From an uncultured Candidatus Saccharibacteria bacterium (GTDB taxonomy: Bacteria > Patescibacteria > Saccharimonadia > Saccharimonadales > UBA1547): a stretch of DNA of 13,308 nucleotides. Positions 6,813-13,049 of the stretch are shown here, in pieces. Under the pieces are notes generated by a model. The model made no database searches. It was given only the letters and a program-made list of their open reading frames with translations, and was not told the DNA's origin. The stretch is from NCBI GenBank assembly GCA_946480535.1, contig CAMLKA010000029.1:1-13308 (forward strand). The letters are read 5' to 3'. Numbering within the stretch: the stretch's first letter is position 1; each line of letters begins with the position of its first letter. Position numbers and translations under genes: made by a program.

Positions 6813-7802
6813 CTACACCGCCTTAAAGGCATAAGCCGCTTCTATACCACTTAATTTTGACCCGAGTACCCATGTTTCGCTATTCAATGTCACGGTGTCG
6901 CCACGCGCAACAGCGGCAACTGCCTGAAAAACAAGTATGTCATAGAGCTCACCCACAAGCGCAGGACTCGTCAAGCTGGTAGATTTGAACGTCAGCGTGT
7001 GATCACTTGACGTACTCCCAAATACAACATACAGCTTTCGACCCCTTGGAGTTGAGAATCCAAGATACGGATTAATAGAATTATCACCAATAACCCCCTG
7101 CCCACCTTCATGTACTGTTGCAAGTGTAGAGTAGGCAAAAAATCGTGCAATATACGGCCAGTAGTACATAGTAGCCGCCTTTGGCGCGCGAGTAACCATC
7201 ACCTTCTCGTTTGTTGCCGTTCCATTGAGGGCGTCGGTATCGCTTGCCTGACCTGCAATAAGCGGGAATAAAGAAGATCCAGCGTGAGCTGTAAACGCAT
7301 CGCTTGGTTTGTACAGACCAGCATAGACGAGCTTCGTAGTGCTAATAGTTGTTAGTCCAATGACACGATTGGGTGTGATTGAAATCCAATAGCCAAAGCT
7401 TGAGGTTGACAAATCAAGTCGATTGTTTGCATGAGAGACTGTGGCCCAGTTCGTTTCGAGCGCATAACCGGTAGCTCCGAAACGACTATAATACGTTTGT
7501 TCGATTGTTGAGGTTGTATTCATACATAGGCCACGAACGCCAAGGTCGGTTGTGGCATTAAAATCCTCAAACGGAGCAAACCATACAGAGCCAGCACCTG
7601 AGGTCGTGTAGGCAACATCGAGATACCAATCAAGATTTTGAGCGTTCGAACCCGCAGGTGAACGCCACATTTTGTGAGTCCTGGCACCAATAACTACAGT
7701 ATCTACAAAAACATATCCAGCTGCCGAGAGGGCGGGATCAATAAGAGCATAAAGATCAGCCGCTGGGTTAGCACTTGTCAGGGTGCTCGCAATATAGGTC
7801 AT
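6813..7802 (-). CDS. Large cassette protein B, fibre-like family of unknown function
   Basis: This 329 aa paralog begins [20 protein letters not shown]. Key motifs are RTHKMW (41-46), [11 protein letters not shown] (57-67), [11 protein letters not shown] (71-81), [16 protein letters not shown] (104-119), [13 protein letters not shown] (135-147) and GLYKP (162-166). The C-terminal half has EGGQGVIGD (232-240), [11 protein letters not shown] (251-261), LVGELYD (282-288) and [15 protein letters not shown] (299-313), ending YAFKAV. It lacks a signal peptide and any long hydrophobic helix. Its ATG overlaps the stop codon of the collagen-like gene as ATGA (7799-7802), a classic sign of translational coupling, so both proteins are made from one message. 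The repeated PR-G-K, RGDT and TWVL features suggest a shared C-terminal beta domain. Family identity is unknown to me; receptor-binding or tail-fibre-like is an inference. Confidence 0.85.
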   Translation of the reverse strand: MTYIASTLTSANPAADLYALIDPALSAAGYVFVDTVVIGARTHKMWRSPAGSNAQNLDWYLDVAYTTSGAGSVWFAPFEDFNATTDLGVRGLCMNTTSTIEQTYYSRFGATGYALETNWATVSHANNRLDLSTSSFGYWISITPNRVIGLTTISTTKLVYAGLYKPSDAFTAHAGSSLFPLIAGQASDTDALNGTATNEKVMVTRAPKAATMYYWPYIARFFAYSTLATVHEGGQGVIGDNSINPYLGFSTPRGRKLYVVFGSTSSDHTLTFKSTSLTSPALVGELYDILVFQAVAAVARGDTVTLNSETWVLGSKLSGIEAAYAFKAV

Positions 7803-8752
7803 CGTGTCTCACGAATCCACTCGATATTGAGCGTAGCCGTGCCGTCGTCCACGCGCCAAAAGACAGTATTCTGTCCTGCATCGAGATTTAAAGTAAAGCC
7901 GCTCGTCCAAAATGTCGCTGGAGATTCCCAGCGAAACTCAGCAAGGAGCGTGCCGTCTGTTGGTGGCGCAGTGGTATGTGCGCGACCAGAATCGGCAGTA
8001 CGATCGTTGATAGAGCGATAAAAACGAATACGACAGGCTGTTGAGGCAGTAATTTTCACGATTCTGAAAGCATCAGCCATGGTTGAAGAGCCGTCACCGG
8101 TAACATTCGTGAGGGTAGTCACCTGTGCAGTAGGAAGTAGGGAAGTAATGCTCGACCACTGCGTCGCGTAGTCGGTACCAGAACTCTTTGAAAGCACTTG
8201 TCCCGTCGTACCGCCACTTGCAACACCTGGGCCTGGGTTACCTTGCGGGCCCTGAGCGCCTGGATCGCCCTGAGGTCCCTGTGCACCTGCAGCACCTTGA
8301 GGGCCGGTGTCTCCAGTATCACCCTTATCTCCTTTGGCGCCGGCTGGCCCTTGCGCACCTGCGTCACCGGTGTCGCCTTTAGGCCCCTGTATACCAGGAG
8401 TTCCAGGTACACCTTGAATACCCTGAGCGCCTTGTTCACCATCGGCTCCACGAGCACCTTGTGGCCCCGTAATATCAGCAAGGAGAACGAGCAACTCCCA
8501 AGATGCGCTTTCACTCGTACGCCATTCTAGCGCAGTAGCGGTTTTTCGAAGCTGCACTTCAGTGGTAGCGTTCAGTTTAGCGCGCACACCTGGAGCGAGC
8601 TTGGCTTCGGCAATAGCGTCATTAAGAATATGCTGCGTTGCAACAGTATTTACCTTAAATGATCCGTCGGCATCGTGAGCAACTTTAAGATATTCATTAA
8701 GAATATCACCCCATACACCCTCGTCCGCACCTGTAACTGGAAGCCTTGCCAT
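7799..8752 (-). CDS. Collagen-like repeat protein with fibre-type head and tail domains
   Basis: This 317 aa protein has three parts. Residues 1-95 are an N-terminal domain with [19 protein letters not shown] (13-31), a module often found at the head of phage-fibre-like and collagen-like proteins. Residues 96-176 are 27 uninterrupted Gly-X-Y triplets rich in GPQ, GAQ, GDT and GDK, which should form a trimeric collagen-type triple helix in the absence of hydroxyproline. Residues 177-203 hold a linker, [23 protein letters not shown], of a type common in phage tail fibres. Residues 205-317 form a beta-rich C-terminal domain with [15 protein letters not shown] and FWRVDD. There is no signal peptide. 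AAAGGA (8759-8764) lies 6 nt before the ATG. The stop TGA overlaps the start of large protein B. A trimeric fibre or surface stalk is the likely role, by family knowledge and context. Confidence 0.88.
   Translation of the reverse strand: MARLPVTGADEGVWGDILNEYLKVAHDADGSFKVNTVATQHILNDAIAEAKLAPGVRAKLNATTEVQLRKTATALEWRTSESASWELLVLLADITGPQGARGADGEQGAQGIQGVPGTPGIQGPKGDTGDAGAQGPAGAKGDKGDTGDTGPQGAAGAQGPQGDPGAQGPQGNPGPGVASGGTTGQVLSKSSGTDYATQWSSITSLLPTAQVTTLTNVTGDGSSTMADAFRIVKITASTACRIRFYRSINDRTADSGRAHTTAPPTDGTLLAEFRWESPATFWTSGFTLNLDAGQNTVFWRVDDGTATLNIEWIRETR
8225..8467 (-). repeat. Gly-X-Y coding repeat, 27 triplets
   Basis: This 243-bp stretch encodes the collagen-like residues 96-176. The nucleotide repeat is imperfect with a 9-bp period, and codons vary, so the repetition is kept at protein level. 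The register is never interrupted. Confidence 0.9.
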
Positions 8753-8777
8753 TACTTTTCCTTTTAGCGTTAGTACT

Positions 8778-8786
8778 ATGATAGCA
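8778..8786 (-). promoter_or_regulatory. Extended -10 promoter of the collagen-like gene
   Basis: On the minus strand, TGCTATCAT occupies 8786-8778: an extended -10 (TGC) plus TATCAT. Transcription would start near 8771, leaving a leader of about 18 nt that carries the AAAGGA ribosome-binding site. No good -35 hexamer is seen at 16-18 nt, which an extended -10 can tolerate. This makes collagen-B-C a separate transcription unit from cassette A. Confidence 0.55.
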
Positions 8787-8810
8787 CTTTATATGTAAAA
8801 TTTACTCATT

Positions 8811-9083
8811 TTAGCTGTCCGAGGCACCGGGGGCGATTGCATAAGGATAAAGCTGGCCCGTTGTAGCCCCAGAATTTGTATTTGTACTAACATCAGCACC
8901 CGTCCCGGCAATACCGAATTGTCCAACGCGAATCATGTCGCTTTCTCGCACGGGGTCGTCAAAAATAAAGTGGACCCCAGCATGATGAACAGCTGAGTCA
9001 ATCGAAGTTTGTATTGAAATATTACTGACTTGAAAAGTGTTCGGGTTGAAGTCGATAATTGCGATACTTCCGTGATCTGCCAT
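8811..9083 (-). CDS. Small cassette partner protein A (longer MAD...GQLYP variant)
   Basis: This 90 aa protein starts 4 nt after the stop of large protein A, with AAAAGG just upstream inside that gene's last codons. It begins MADHGS and contains TTGQLYP with GQLYP at 76-80, followed by a 10-residue tail (YAIAPGASDS) not seen in the other copies. Its middle is different from the other small proteins: about residues 7-60 include IAIIDFNPNTFQVSNISI, HHAGVHFIFDD and VGQFGIAGTG, suggesting a small beta domain in place of the SPxxYG/DEP segment. Only the two ends are shared with the family. This makes it the most divergent small partner, matching the divergence of large protein A. No signal peptide or membrane helix is visible. 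Confidence 0.82.
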   Translation of the reverse strand: MADHGSIAIIDFNPNTFQVSNISIQTSIDSAVHHAGVHFIFDDPVRESDMIRVGQFGIAGTGADVSTNTNSGATTGQLYPYAIAPGASDS

Positions 9084-9087
9084 AAAC

Positions 9088-10032
9088 CTACCTTTTAAAC
9101 ATCAATGAGGCGTTATTTGCGCGTGCAGTCAAAACCCAAGTAGCACTTGTGTCGTCCGTGAGAGTGTCACCACGAGTAACAATGGCGTCTGTCCAAACGG
9201 CAGCAACATCAATAAGGTACCCCCAGAAACCACGTTGGGTAGCACCTGAAGTAAGCGGAACGCGAATTGCGAACTTCCTCGAAACGGTCGTATCACCGCT
9301 TGGAACGGTTGGAGAATTAAATATAGTCATGAGTTGTGCAACATTCGAAGCAAGTGCTTCATAGCGAATAGACCCGACTATCTTAGGGAAGCGCGTCATA
9401 GCGAGCATTCCATAGTTTGGCGCCTCACCACCGTTAATCATAGCCGAGACAAGAGGGAAGGCTGAAGCGCCTGCATTTAAGGTTTGTTCAGCACTTGGTT
9501 CGTAAAGGCCATTGTAATACAGCATCGAAGGGGCGACTGAGAATAACATAGCAATTCGTTGAGGCGTGACCGAAATCCAATACCCAAATGAACTTGCAGG
9601 AAGTGAGACGTCGCGATTGGTCGTGCTGTTATCAGAGGCTGCGCCAGCACGCACATACCACTGACTTGCCTCAAGAGAGTATCCCGTAGCACCGTACGGC
9701 GCATAGTTATTGGCCGCAGAAAGTGTTGAGGCGCTCGTGTAATATTGCCACCCCATCGCCATTCGATAGGCAAGATTTGAAGCGGCATCATACCCCTCCA
9801 TGACGTACATACCAAATGTACCGGTACCAGTTGTTGTGTAGGCAACGTCTATATACCAATCTTGTCCCTTTGGATTATTTGCAGCAGGGTTCTTCCAAAC
9901 CTTGTGAGTACGGGTTGAGATAACAACCGTATCTTCCAGTGTGTAGCCAGCTGTAATAAGCGCAGGCTCCAACTCTGAATACATCACCGATGGCGCGTTC
10001 ACGTCTGTAATTGTGTTGCTAATATACGCCAC
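9088..10032 (-). CDS. Large cassette protein A, divergent fibre-like paralog
   Basis: I place the start at GTG (10030-10032), not the TTG six bases further upstream. From this GTG the conserved motifs fall at exactly the same residues as in the other three paralogs (GY 29-30, DTVVISTRTHKVW 34-46, DWYIDVAYTTTG 58-69), and AGGGG lies about 9 nt before it. The protein is then 314 aa. After residue 70 it diverges strongly: it lacks the PFEDF, EGG-G and PRGK motifs. It keeps [33 protein letters not shown] and, near the C-terminus, VTRGDTLTDDTSATWVL. It is Ala/Ser/Thr-rich, low in charge and without a signal peptide. The conserved N-terminus with a different body is what one expects of a common attachment domain carrying a variable distal part, as in phage fibres. 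That reading is an inference. Confidence 0.83.
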   Translation of the reverse strand: MAYISNTITDVNAPSVMYSELEPALITAGYTLEDTVVISTRTHKVWKNPAANNPKGQDWYIDVAYTTTGTGTFGMYVMEGYDAASNLAYRMAMGWQYYTSASTLSAANNYAPYGATGYSLEASQWYVRAGAASDNSTTNRDVSLPASSFGYWISVTPQRIAMLFSVAPSMLYYNGLYEPSAEQTLNAGASAFPLVSAMINGGEAPNYGMLAMTRFPKIVGSIRYEALASNVAQLMTIFNSPTVPSGDTTVSRKFAIRVPLTSGATQRGFWGYLIDVAAVWTDAIVTRGDTLTDDTSATWVLTARANNASLMFKR

Positions 10033-10062
10033 TCTCAAAACCCCTATGCAATTAACGTTAGC

Positions 10063-10074
10063 AGTATTCTAGCA
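10063..10074 (-). promoter_or_regulatory. Extended -10 promoter and inverted repeat upstream of cassette A
   Basis: On the minus strand TGCTAGAAT lies at 10074-10066, an extended -10 with TAGAAT. The box sits within a perfect 6-bp inverted repeat, CAGTAT and ATACTG (plus-strand 10062-10067 and 10074-10079), with a 6-nt centre. No T tract follows, so an operator-like site is more likely than a terminator for the upstream oxidase gene. The -35 region overlaps the oxidase stop codon and is poor (TTTCTA). Confidence 0.45.
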
Positions 10075-10087
10075 TACTGGCTTCGTT

Positions 10088-11752
10088 TTAGAAATGGTCA
10101 CGAATGTGTGAGAAGCTGTAATCCCAAGTTGCGTAGGCCTTCTTGTTTGGATTAAAGATATGCTCTGGGTCGAAGATATCTTTCGTCTTTTTGAAAAGAT
10201 CAACGATTTCTTTACCGTACTGTGCCTCAAGCCATGGTCCACGAACCAGTCCATCATTATGCTCACCACTGAGAGACCCTTTATATTCAAGGACAAGATT
10301 ATTTACCTCTTTCATGGCAGGCTCAAGCTTTGCGCGGTCGTTTGGATCTTCAAGCTTCATGAGAGGGATAATGTGGAAATTACCATCACCCATGTGGCCG
10401 GCAATTGTTGCGAAAAGTTTATACTTCTTAATAATCACACGAATCTTCGGAAGGAATTCAGGAAGATATTCAGGGTTAATAATGAAGTCGTCGATAAATG
10501 GTGCGGTGTGCTTGTCTTTCACCTTGCTGCGGAGCAATTGGAAGCTGCGGCGACGAAGGATCCAAAACTTCTCGCTTGACCCTTCAGTTGGATCTTCTTC
10601 GAACCCGTTAATTTCGTAGCGAGCCTTGTATGGTTGGAGGTCGCGGTGAAGCGCCTTAATCTTTTCACGCACTTCTTCTTCAGTTGCGCCTGTAAACTCA
10701 ACCATAAGAACAAGCTTTGGAATACCCTTCAGCATTTGGAAGCCTTCAGGAATAAGGCTGAAGAGAAGGTGAATAAACTTTACGGGTCCAAGGAAGGTAA
10801 GGAAGCTTGGCAAGAATTTGATTGCAAGCAGCAGGGTTGCGTCGTCAAAACCTTCAAATGTAGCAGGTTTGTGCGCAACAACCGTCTTAATAAGCTCTCC
10901 GAGGCCATCAATATCGCGAAGGAAAAGCACGAGCAGTCCAGAGTGAGCTGGTCGCTCCACAAGGTTGAAGCTTGCTTCGGTCACAAAGCCGAGTGTACCC
11001 TGTGCTCCAACAATCGCCTTTGCAAGGTCAAATATCTCCGTGTCACGATTCCAGACATCCCAAAGGTGATACCCTGTTGAGTCCTTGCTGACATGAGGGC
11101 GAGCAGCCTGAATAGCGTCGTAGTTTGCTTCAATCATTTCATACAGCTCACGGTACACGCGGCCTTCAAAGTCGCCTTGTCCCATCTTTGCTGCAAGCTG
11201 GGCTTTCGTGAGTGGCTTCACGATACGCTCAATACCGTCCGCAAAGACAAACTTAAGCTCGGTAACGTAGCGGTCGGTCTTGCCGAACTCAAGTGACTTT
11301 TCACCACCAGAGTTATTATTAACCATGCCACCAATCGTACAAAGGTCGCGACTTGCTGGATATGACGGCAGAAGTGCGTTGAGCTTAATAGTCTCGACGT
11401 CAAAATCACGGAAGAACATTCCTGGCTGAACAGTAGCGCTGTTCGCGTCAATTTTTACAAGTTGGTTAAGGTGTGCGTTAAAGTCAACGATGATTGAATC
11501 GTTAATAGCCGCACCTGACATGTCGGTACCTGCACTTCGAGCAGTGAGCGACAATTTTGGATTATTCTTTTTATTCTCTGCTACAAACTTCACGAGCTTT
11601 GTAACATCTTCGGCAGTTTGCGGTTTTGCAACCACTTCAGGAATGATTTCAAACATTGAGGCGTCGTGTGAGTAGAGCTCACGCGCTTCAGCGCTGTCAT
11701 CTAGTTCTCCTGTGAATCCTGTTTGCTGTAGTTTTTCTTTCAACTCTTTCAT
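10088..11752 (-). CDS. FAD-linked oxidase, GlcD/D-lactate dehydrogenase family
   Basis: This 554 aa flavoprotein belongs to the VAO/PCMH fold group that oxidises 2-hydroxyacids such as D-lactate or glycolate. The FAD-binding domain shows RSAGTDMSG (72-80), PSYPASRDLCTIGGMVNNNSGG (from 129) and GAQGTLGFVTE (249-259). The cap and C-terminal domain has PFIDDFIINPEYLPEF (418-433), GHMGDGNFH (452-460, the family metal-site motif), SGEHNDG (495-501) and FDPEHIFNPNK (527-537). The length fits the single-domain GlcD type; there is no C-terminal 4Fe-4S domain. A stretch IKFLPSFLTFLGPVKFIHLLFSLIP (about 311-335) in the cap is unusually hydrophobic and may allow membrane association. The electron acceptor is not apparent from this window. 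It is the only enzyme inside the cassette island and has its own promoter. Substrate is not certain. Confidence 0.92.
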   Translation of the reverse strand: MKELKEKLQQTGFTGELDDSAEARELYSHDASMFEIIPEVVAKPQTAEDVTKLVKFVAENKKNNPKLSLTARSAGTDMSGAAINDSIIVDFNAHLNQLVKIDANSATVQPGMFFRDFDVETIKLNALLPSYPASRDLCTIGGMVNNNSGGEKSLEFGKTDRYVTELKFVFADGIERIVKPLTKAQLAAKMGQGDFEGRVYRELYEMIEANYDAIQAARPHVSKDSTGYHLWDVWNRDTEIFDLAKAIVGAQGTLGFVTEASFNLVERPAHSGLLVLFLRDIDGLGELIKTVVAHKPATFEGFDDATLLLAIKFLPSFLTFLGPVKFIHLLFSLIPEGFQMLKGIPKLVLMVEFTGATEEEVREKIKALHRDLQPYKARYEINGFEEDPTEGSSEKFWILRRRSFQLLRSKVKDKHTAPFIDDFIINPEYLPEFLPKIRVIIKKYKLFATIAGHMGDGNFHIIPLMKLEDPNDRAKLEPAMKEVNNLVLEYKGSLSGEHNDGLVRGPWLEAQYGKEIVDLFKKTKDIFDPEHIFNPNKKAYATWDYSFSHIRDHF

Positions 11753-11760
11753 ACTTGTTA

Positions 11761-11789
11761 ATCATAAGCTGTATGAAGGGCAAGTGCAA
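11761..11789 (-). promoter_or_regulatory. Leaderless promoter of the FAD-linked oxidase
   Basis: On the minus strand, TTGCAC (11789-11784) and TATGAT (11766-11761) are separated by exactly 17 nt. Only 8 nt lie between the -10 box and the ATG, so the transcript should begin at or 1-2 nt before the start codon. No Shine-Dalgarno is possible. Confidence 0.72.
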
Positions 11790-11797
11790 GAGGGCGC

Positions 11798-11974
11798 CTA
11801 AGAAGGGTAGAGTTGACCGATTACCGGAAGAGTTCCAGGTGCCTCACCGCTCTCAATTGCGCTTGGCTCATCAAGTGCTCCATACTGCATAGGACTACTC
11901 ACCATGCCGTAACTATCAAGAAGCGGTCCTGATTCGATATCGAGTGCTGGATTGAGGGTTCCAAAGTCTGCCAT
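11798..11974 (-). CDS. Small cassette partner protein D (MAD...GQLYP family)
   Basis: A 58 aa ORF starts with ATG 2 nt after the stop of large protein D. It begins MADFGTL and ends LPVIGQLYPS, with GQLYP at 53-57. It shares with small protein B the pattern D-(S/T)-Y near residue 20, SPxxYG at 27-32 and DEP at 35-37. The ribosome-binding site is weak (AGCAGG within the last codons of the large gene, encoding FKQV), so reinitiation after the large gene's stop codon is likely. It is acidic, soluble and has no hydrophobic segment. No terminator is seen before the oxidase promoter, which begins right after its stop codon. Confidence 0.8.
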   Translation of the reverse strand: MADFGTLNPALDIESGPLLDSYGMVSSPMQYGALDEPSAIESGEAPGTLPVIGQLYPS

Positions 11975-11976
11975 CG

Positions 11977-12960
11977 CTATACCTGCTTAAAAGCATACGT
12001 TGTGTATCCAGTGCCGGTTGAACAGAACGTCCATGAAGCGCCACCAATAGACGCCGTATCACCACGTGTGACCGTATTTGCAGCCTGAAAAGCATAAATA
12101 TCATAGAGCTGGCCGACAAGTGCAGCATTGCTTGCGGCGTTTCCACCGTACGCGTCCGAGAGAGATGAAGGGGAGAAGACGATATAGATTCGCTTACCAC
12201 GGGGTGTTACGGGGCCAAGGAAGGCATTGCTCGTCACATCGCCAATCATACCAATGCCACCTTCGTACGAGAGTGGTGAAGCACCGTACGACCACAATCG
12301 TGCAGCATAACTCCATCTATAAATGGAGGGGGCCCTTGGGACTCGAGAGACCATCGCCATATTTGCGCTTGCATTGACGGAGCTCGCACCATCAAGACTC
12401 GCTGAAATAATAGGAAATAAATCAGCCCCAACAAAGCTGGCATGTGCTGTGTCTGCTTTATAAAGGCCCGTATACACCATTCGAGAAGGAGCGGCAGTTG
12501 AAATTGAAATAATTCTATTTGGCGTAATTGATATCCAGTATCCAAAAGCGGACGTTGTTACATCAAGCTGGTTGATTGTTGTAACCCCATTGGTCGGCCA
12601 GTTTGTCTCGAGCGCATAACCAGTAGTACCGAAACGTGAGTAGTATGTTTGCTCGACAGCAGTAGTTGTAGCGGTTGTCCAGAACGCACCTCTATATCCA
12701 AGGTCGGTCACGGGGTCGTAATTTTCAAAAGGAGTAAACCAAATTGACCCCGCTCCTGTGGTTGTATACGCAATATCAAGATACCACTGTAAATTTTGGA
12801 CATTGTTAGCGGCAGGGTTACGCCATACCTTATGGGTGCGTGTTGAAATAACTACCGTATCGACAAGTAGATATCCATTGGAGGTCAGCGCGGTTTCAAT
12901 AAGAGCATAGAGATCTGCTCCTGGCGTCGCACTCGTTAAATTCCCCGATATATATGTCAC
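11977..12960 (-). CDS. Large cassette protein D, fibre-like family of unknown function
   Basis: This 327 aa paralog starts with GTG and reads MTYISGNLTSATPGADLYAL. It is most like protein B. Motifs are DTVVISTRTHKVW (34-46), LQWYLDIAYTTTGAGSIW (57-74), PFENY (77-81) and [16 protein letters not shown] (106-121). Later come [13 protein letters not shown] (138-150), APSRMVYTGLY (157-167), EGGIGMIGD (233-241), TPRGKRIYIVF (252-262), LVGQLYDIYAFQA (281-293) and VTRGDTASIGGASW (297-310). It ends YAFKQV. The start is supported by the alignment of all motifs with B and C at equal residue numbers. There is no signal peptide. The cassette lies upstream of the FAD oxidase, apart from A-B-C, and is divergent to the probable rplA gene. 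Function is unknown; a fibre or receptor-binding role is inferred from the family style. Confidence 0.86.
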   Translation of the reverse strand: MTYISGNLTSATPGADLYALIETALTSNGYLLVDTVVISTRTHKVWRNPAANNVQNLQWYLDIAYTTTGAGSIWFTPFENYDPVTDLGYRGAFWTTATTTAVEQTYYSRFGTTGYALETNWPTNGVTTINQLDVTTSAFGYWISITPNRIISISTAAPSRMVYTGLYKADTAHASFVGADLFPIISASLDGASSVNASANMAMVSRVPRAPSIYRWSYAARLWSYGASPLSYEGGIGMIGDVTSNAFLGPVTPRGKRIYIVFSPSSLSDAYGGNAASNAALVGQLYDIYAFQAANTVTRGDTASIGGASWTFCSTGTGYTTYAFKQV

Positions 12961-12985
12961 GGTATGTCTCGCTTATGTTAGGTTT

Positions 12986-12991
12986 ATTATA
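12986..12991 (-). promoter_or_regulatory. -10 box of cassette D
   Basis: A perfect TATAAT on the minus strand lies 25 nt before the GTG start of large protein D. The -35 region is weak. The leader of about 18 nt contains only a poor ribosome-binding site (GCGAGA). Confidence 0.5.
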
Positions 12992-13040
12992 CATCACATA
13001 GCCCATGTACCTATGACCTCTGGCTTTTCAGGGGTTATTG

Positions 13041-13049
13041 TGCTACAAT
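13041..13049 (+). promoter_or_regulatory. Extended -10 promoter and leader of the probable rplA
   Basis: TGCTACAAT (13041-13049) is an extended -10 box with TACAAT. The -35 region (TGGCTT at 13021-13026) is poor. Transcription would start near 13056, leaving a leader of about 65 nt. In it, 13075-13082 can pair with 13091-13098 (8 bp, three G-U), a marginal hairpin. AAAGGG at 13104-13109 is the likely ribosome-binding site, 11 nt before the ATG. Confidence 0.55.

Larger units (their letters stand above)
5461..7802 (-). repeat. Tandem pair of paralogous two-gene cassettes (B then C)
   Basis: Cassette B (large 6813-7802, small 6637-6810) and cassette C (large 5634-6626, small 5461-5631) lie head to tail in the same order and spacing. 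The large-to-small gap is 2 nt in both, and the small-to-large gap between the cassettes is 10 nt. The large proteins have their N-terminal motifs at identical residue positions. This looks like an ancient tandem duplication with substantial divergence, not a recent exact repeat. Confidence 0.7.

Noticed and set aside
8225..8467. CRISPR or satellite-type tandem repeat
   Set aside because: The periodicity follows Gly-X-Y codons in one uninterrupted frame, with no spacers or identical repeat units.
8188..8530. Plus- and minus-strand alternative-frame ORFs over the collagen region
   Set aside because: They arise from the 9-bp repetitive Gly-X-Y DNA and encode repetitive Leu/Arg-rich products with no start signals.
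10033..10038. TTG at 10038 as start of large protein A
   Set aside because: The GTG two codons later places all conserved motifs at the same residue numbers as in the three paralogs and has better ribosome-binding spacing.
10143..11296. Long plus-strand ORFs (158, 148 and 139 aa) opposite the oxidase gene
   Set aside because: They are antisense to a fully motif-bearing FAD oxidase, have no family features or ribosome-binding sites, and are low-quality Ser/Arg/Cys-rich translations.
5461..12960. A complete prophage
   Set aside because: Only fibre-like and collagen-like proteins are present. No terminase, portal, capsid, tail tube, tape measure, lysis or integrase gene is seen.
5461..12960. 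A diversity-generating retroelement acting on the fibre-like genes
   Set aside because: No reverse transcriptase gene and no template/variable repeat pair was seen in the window. It could lie outside.
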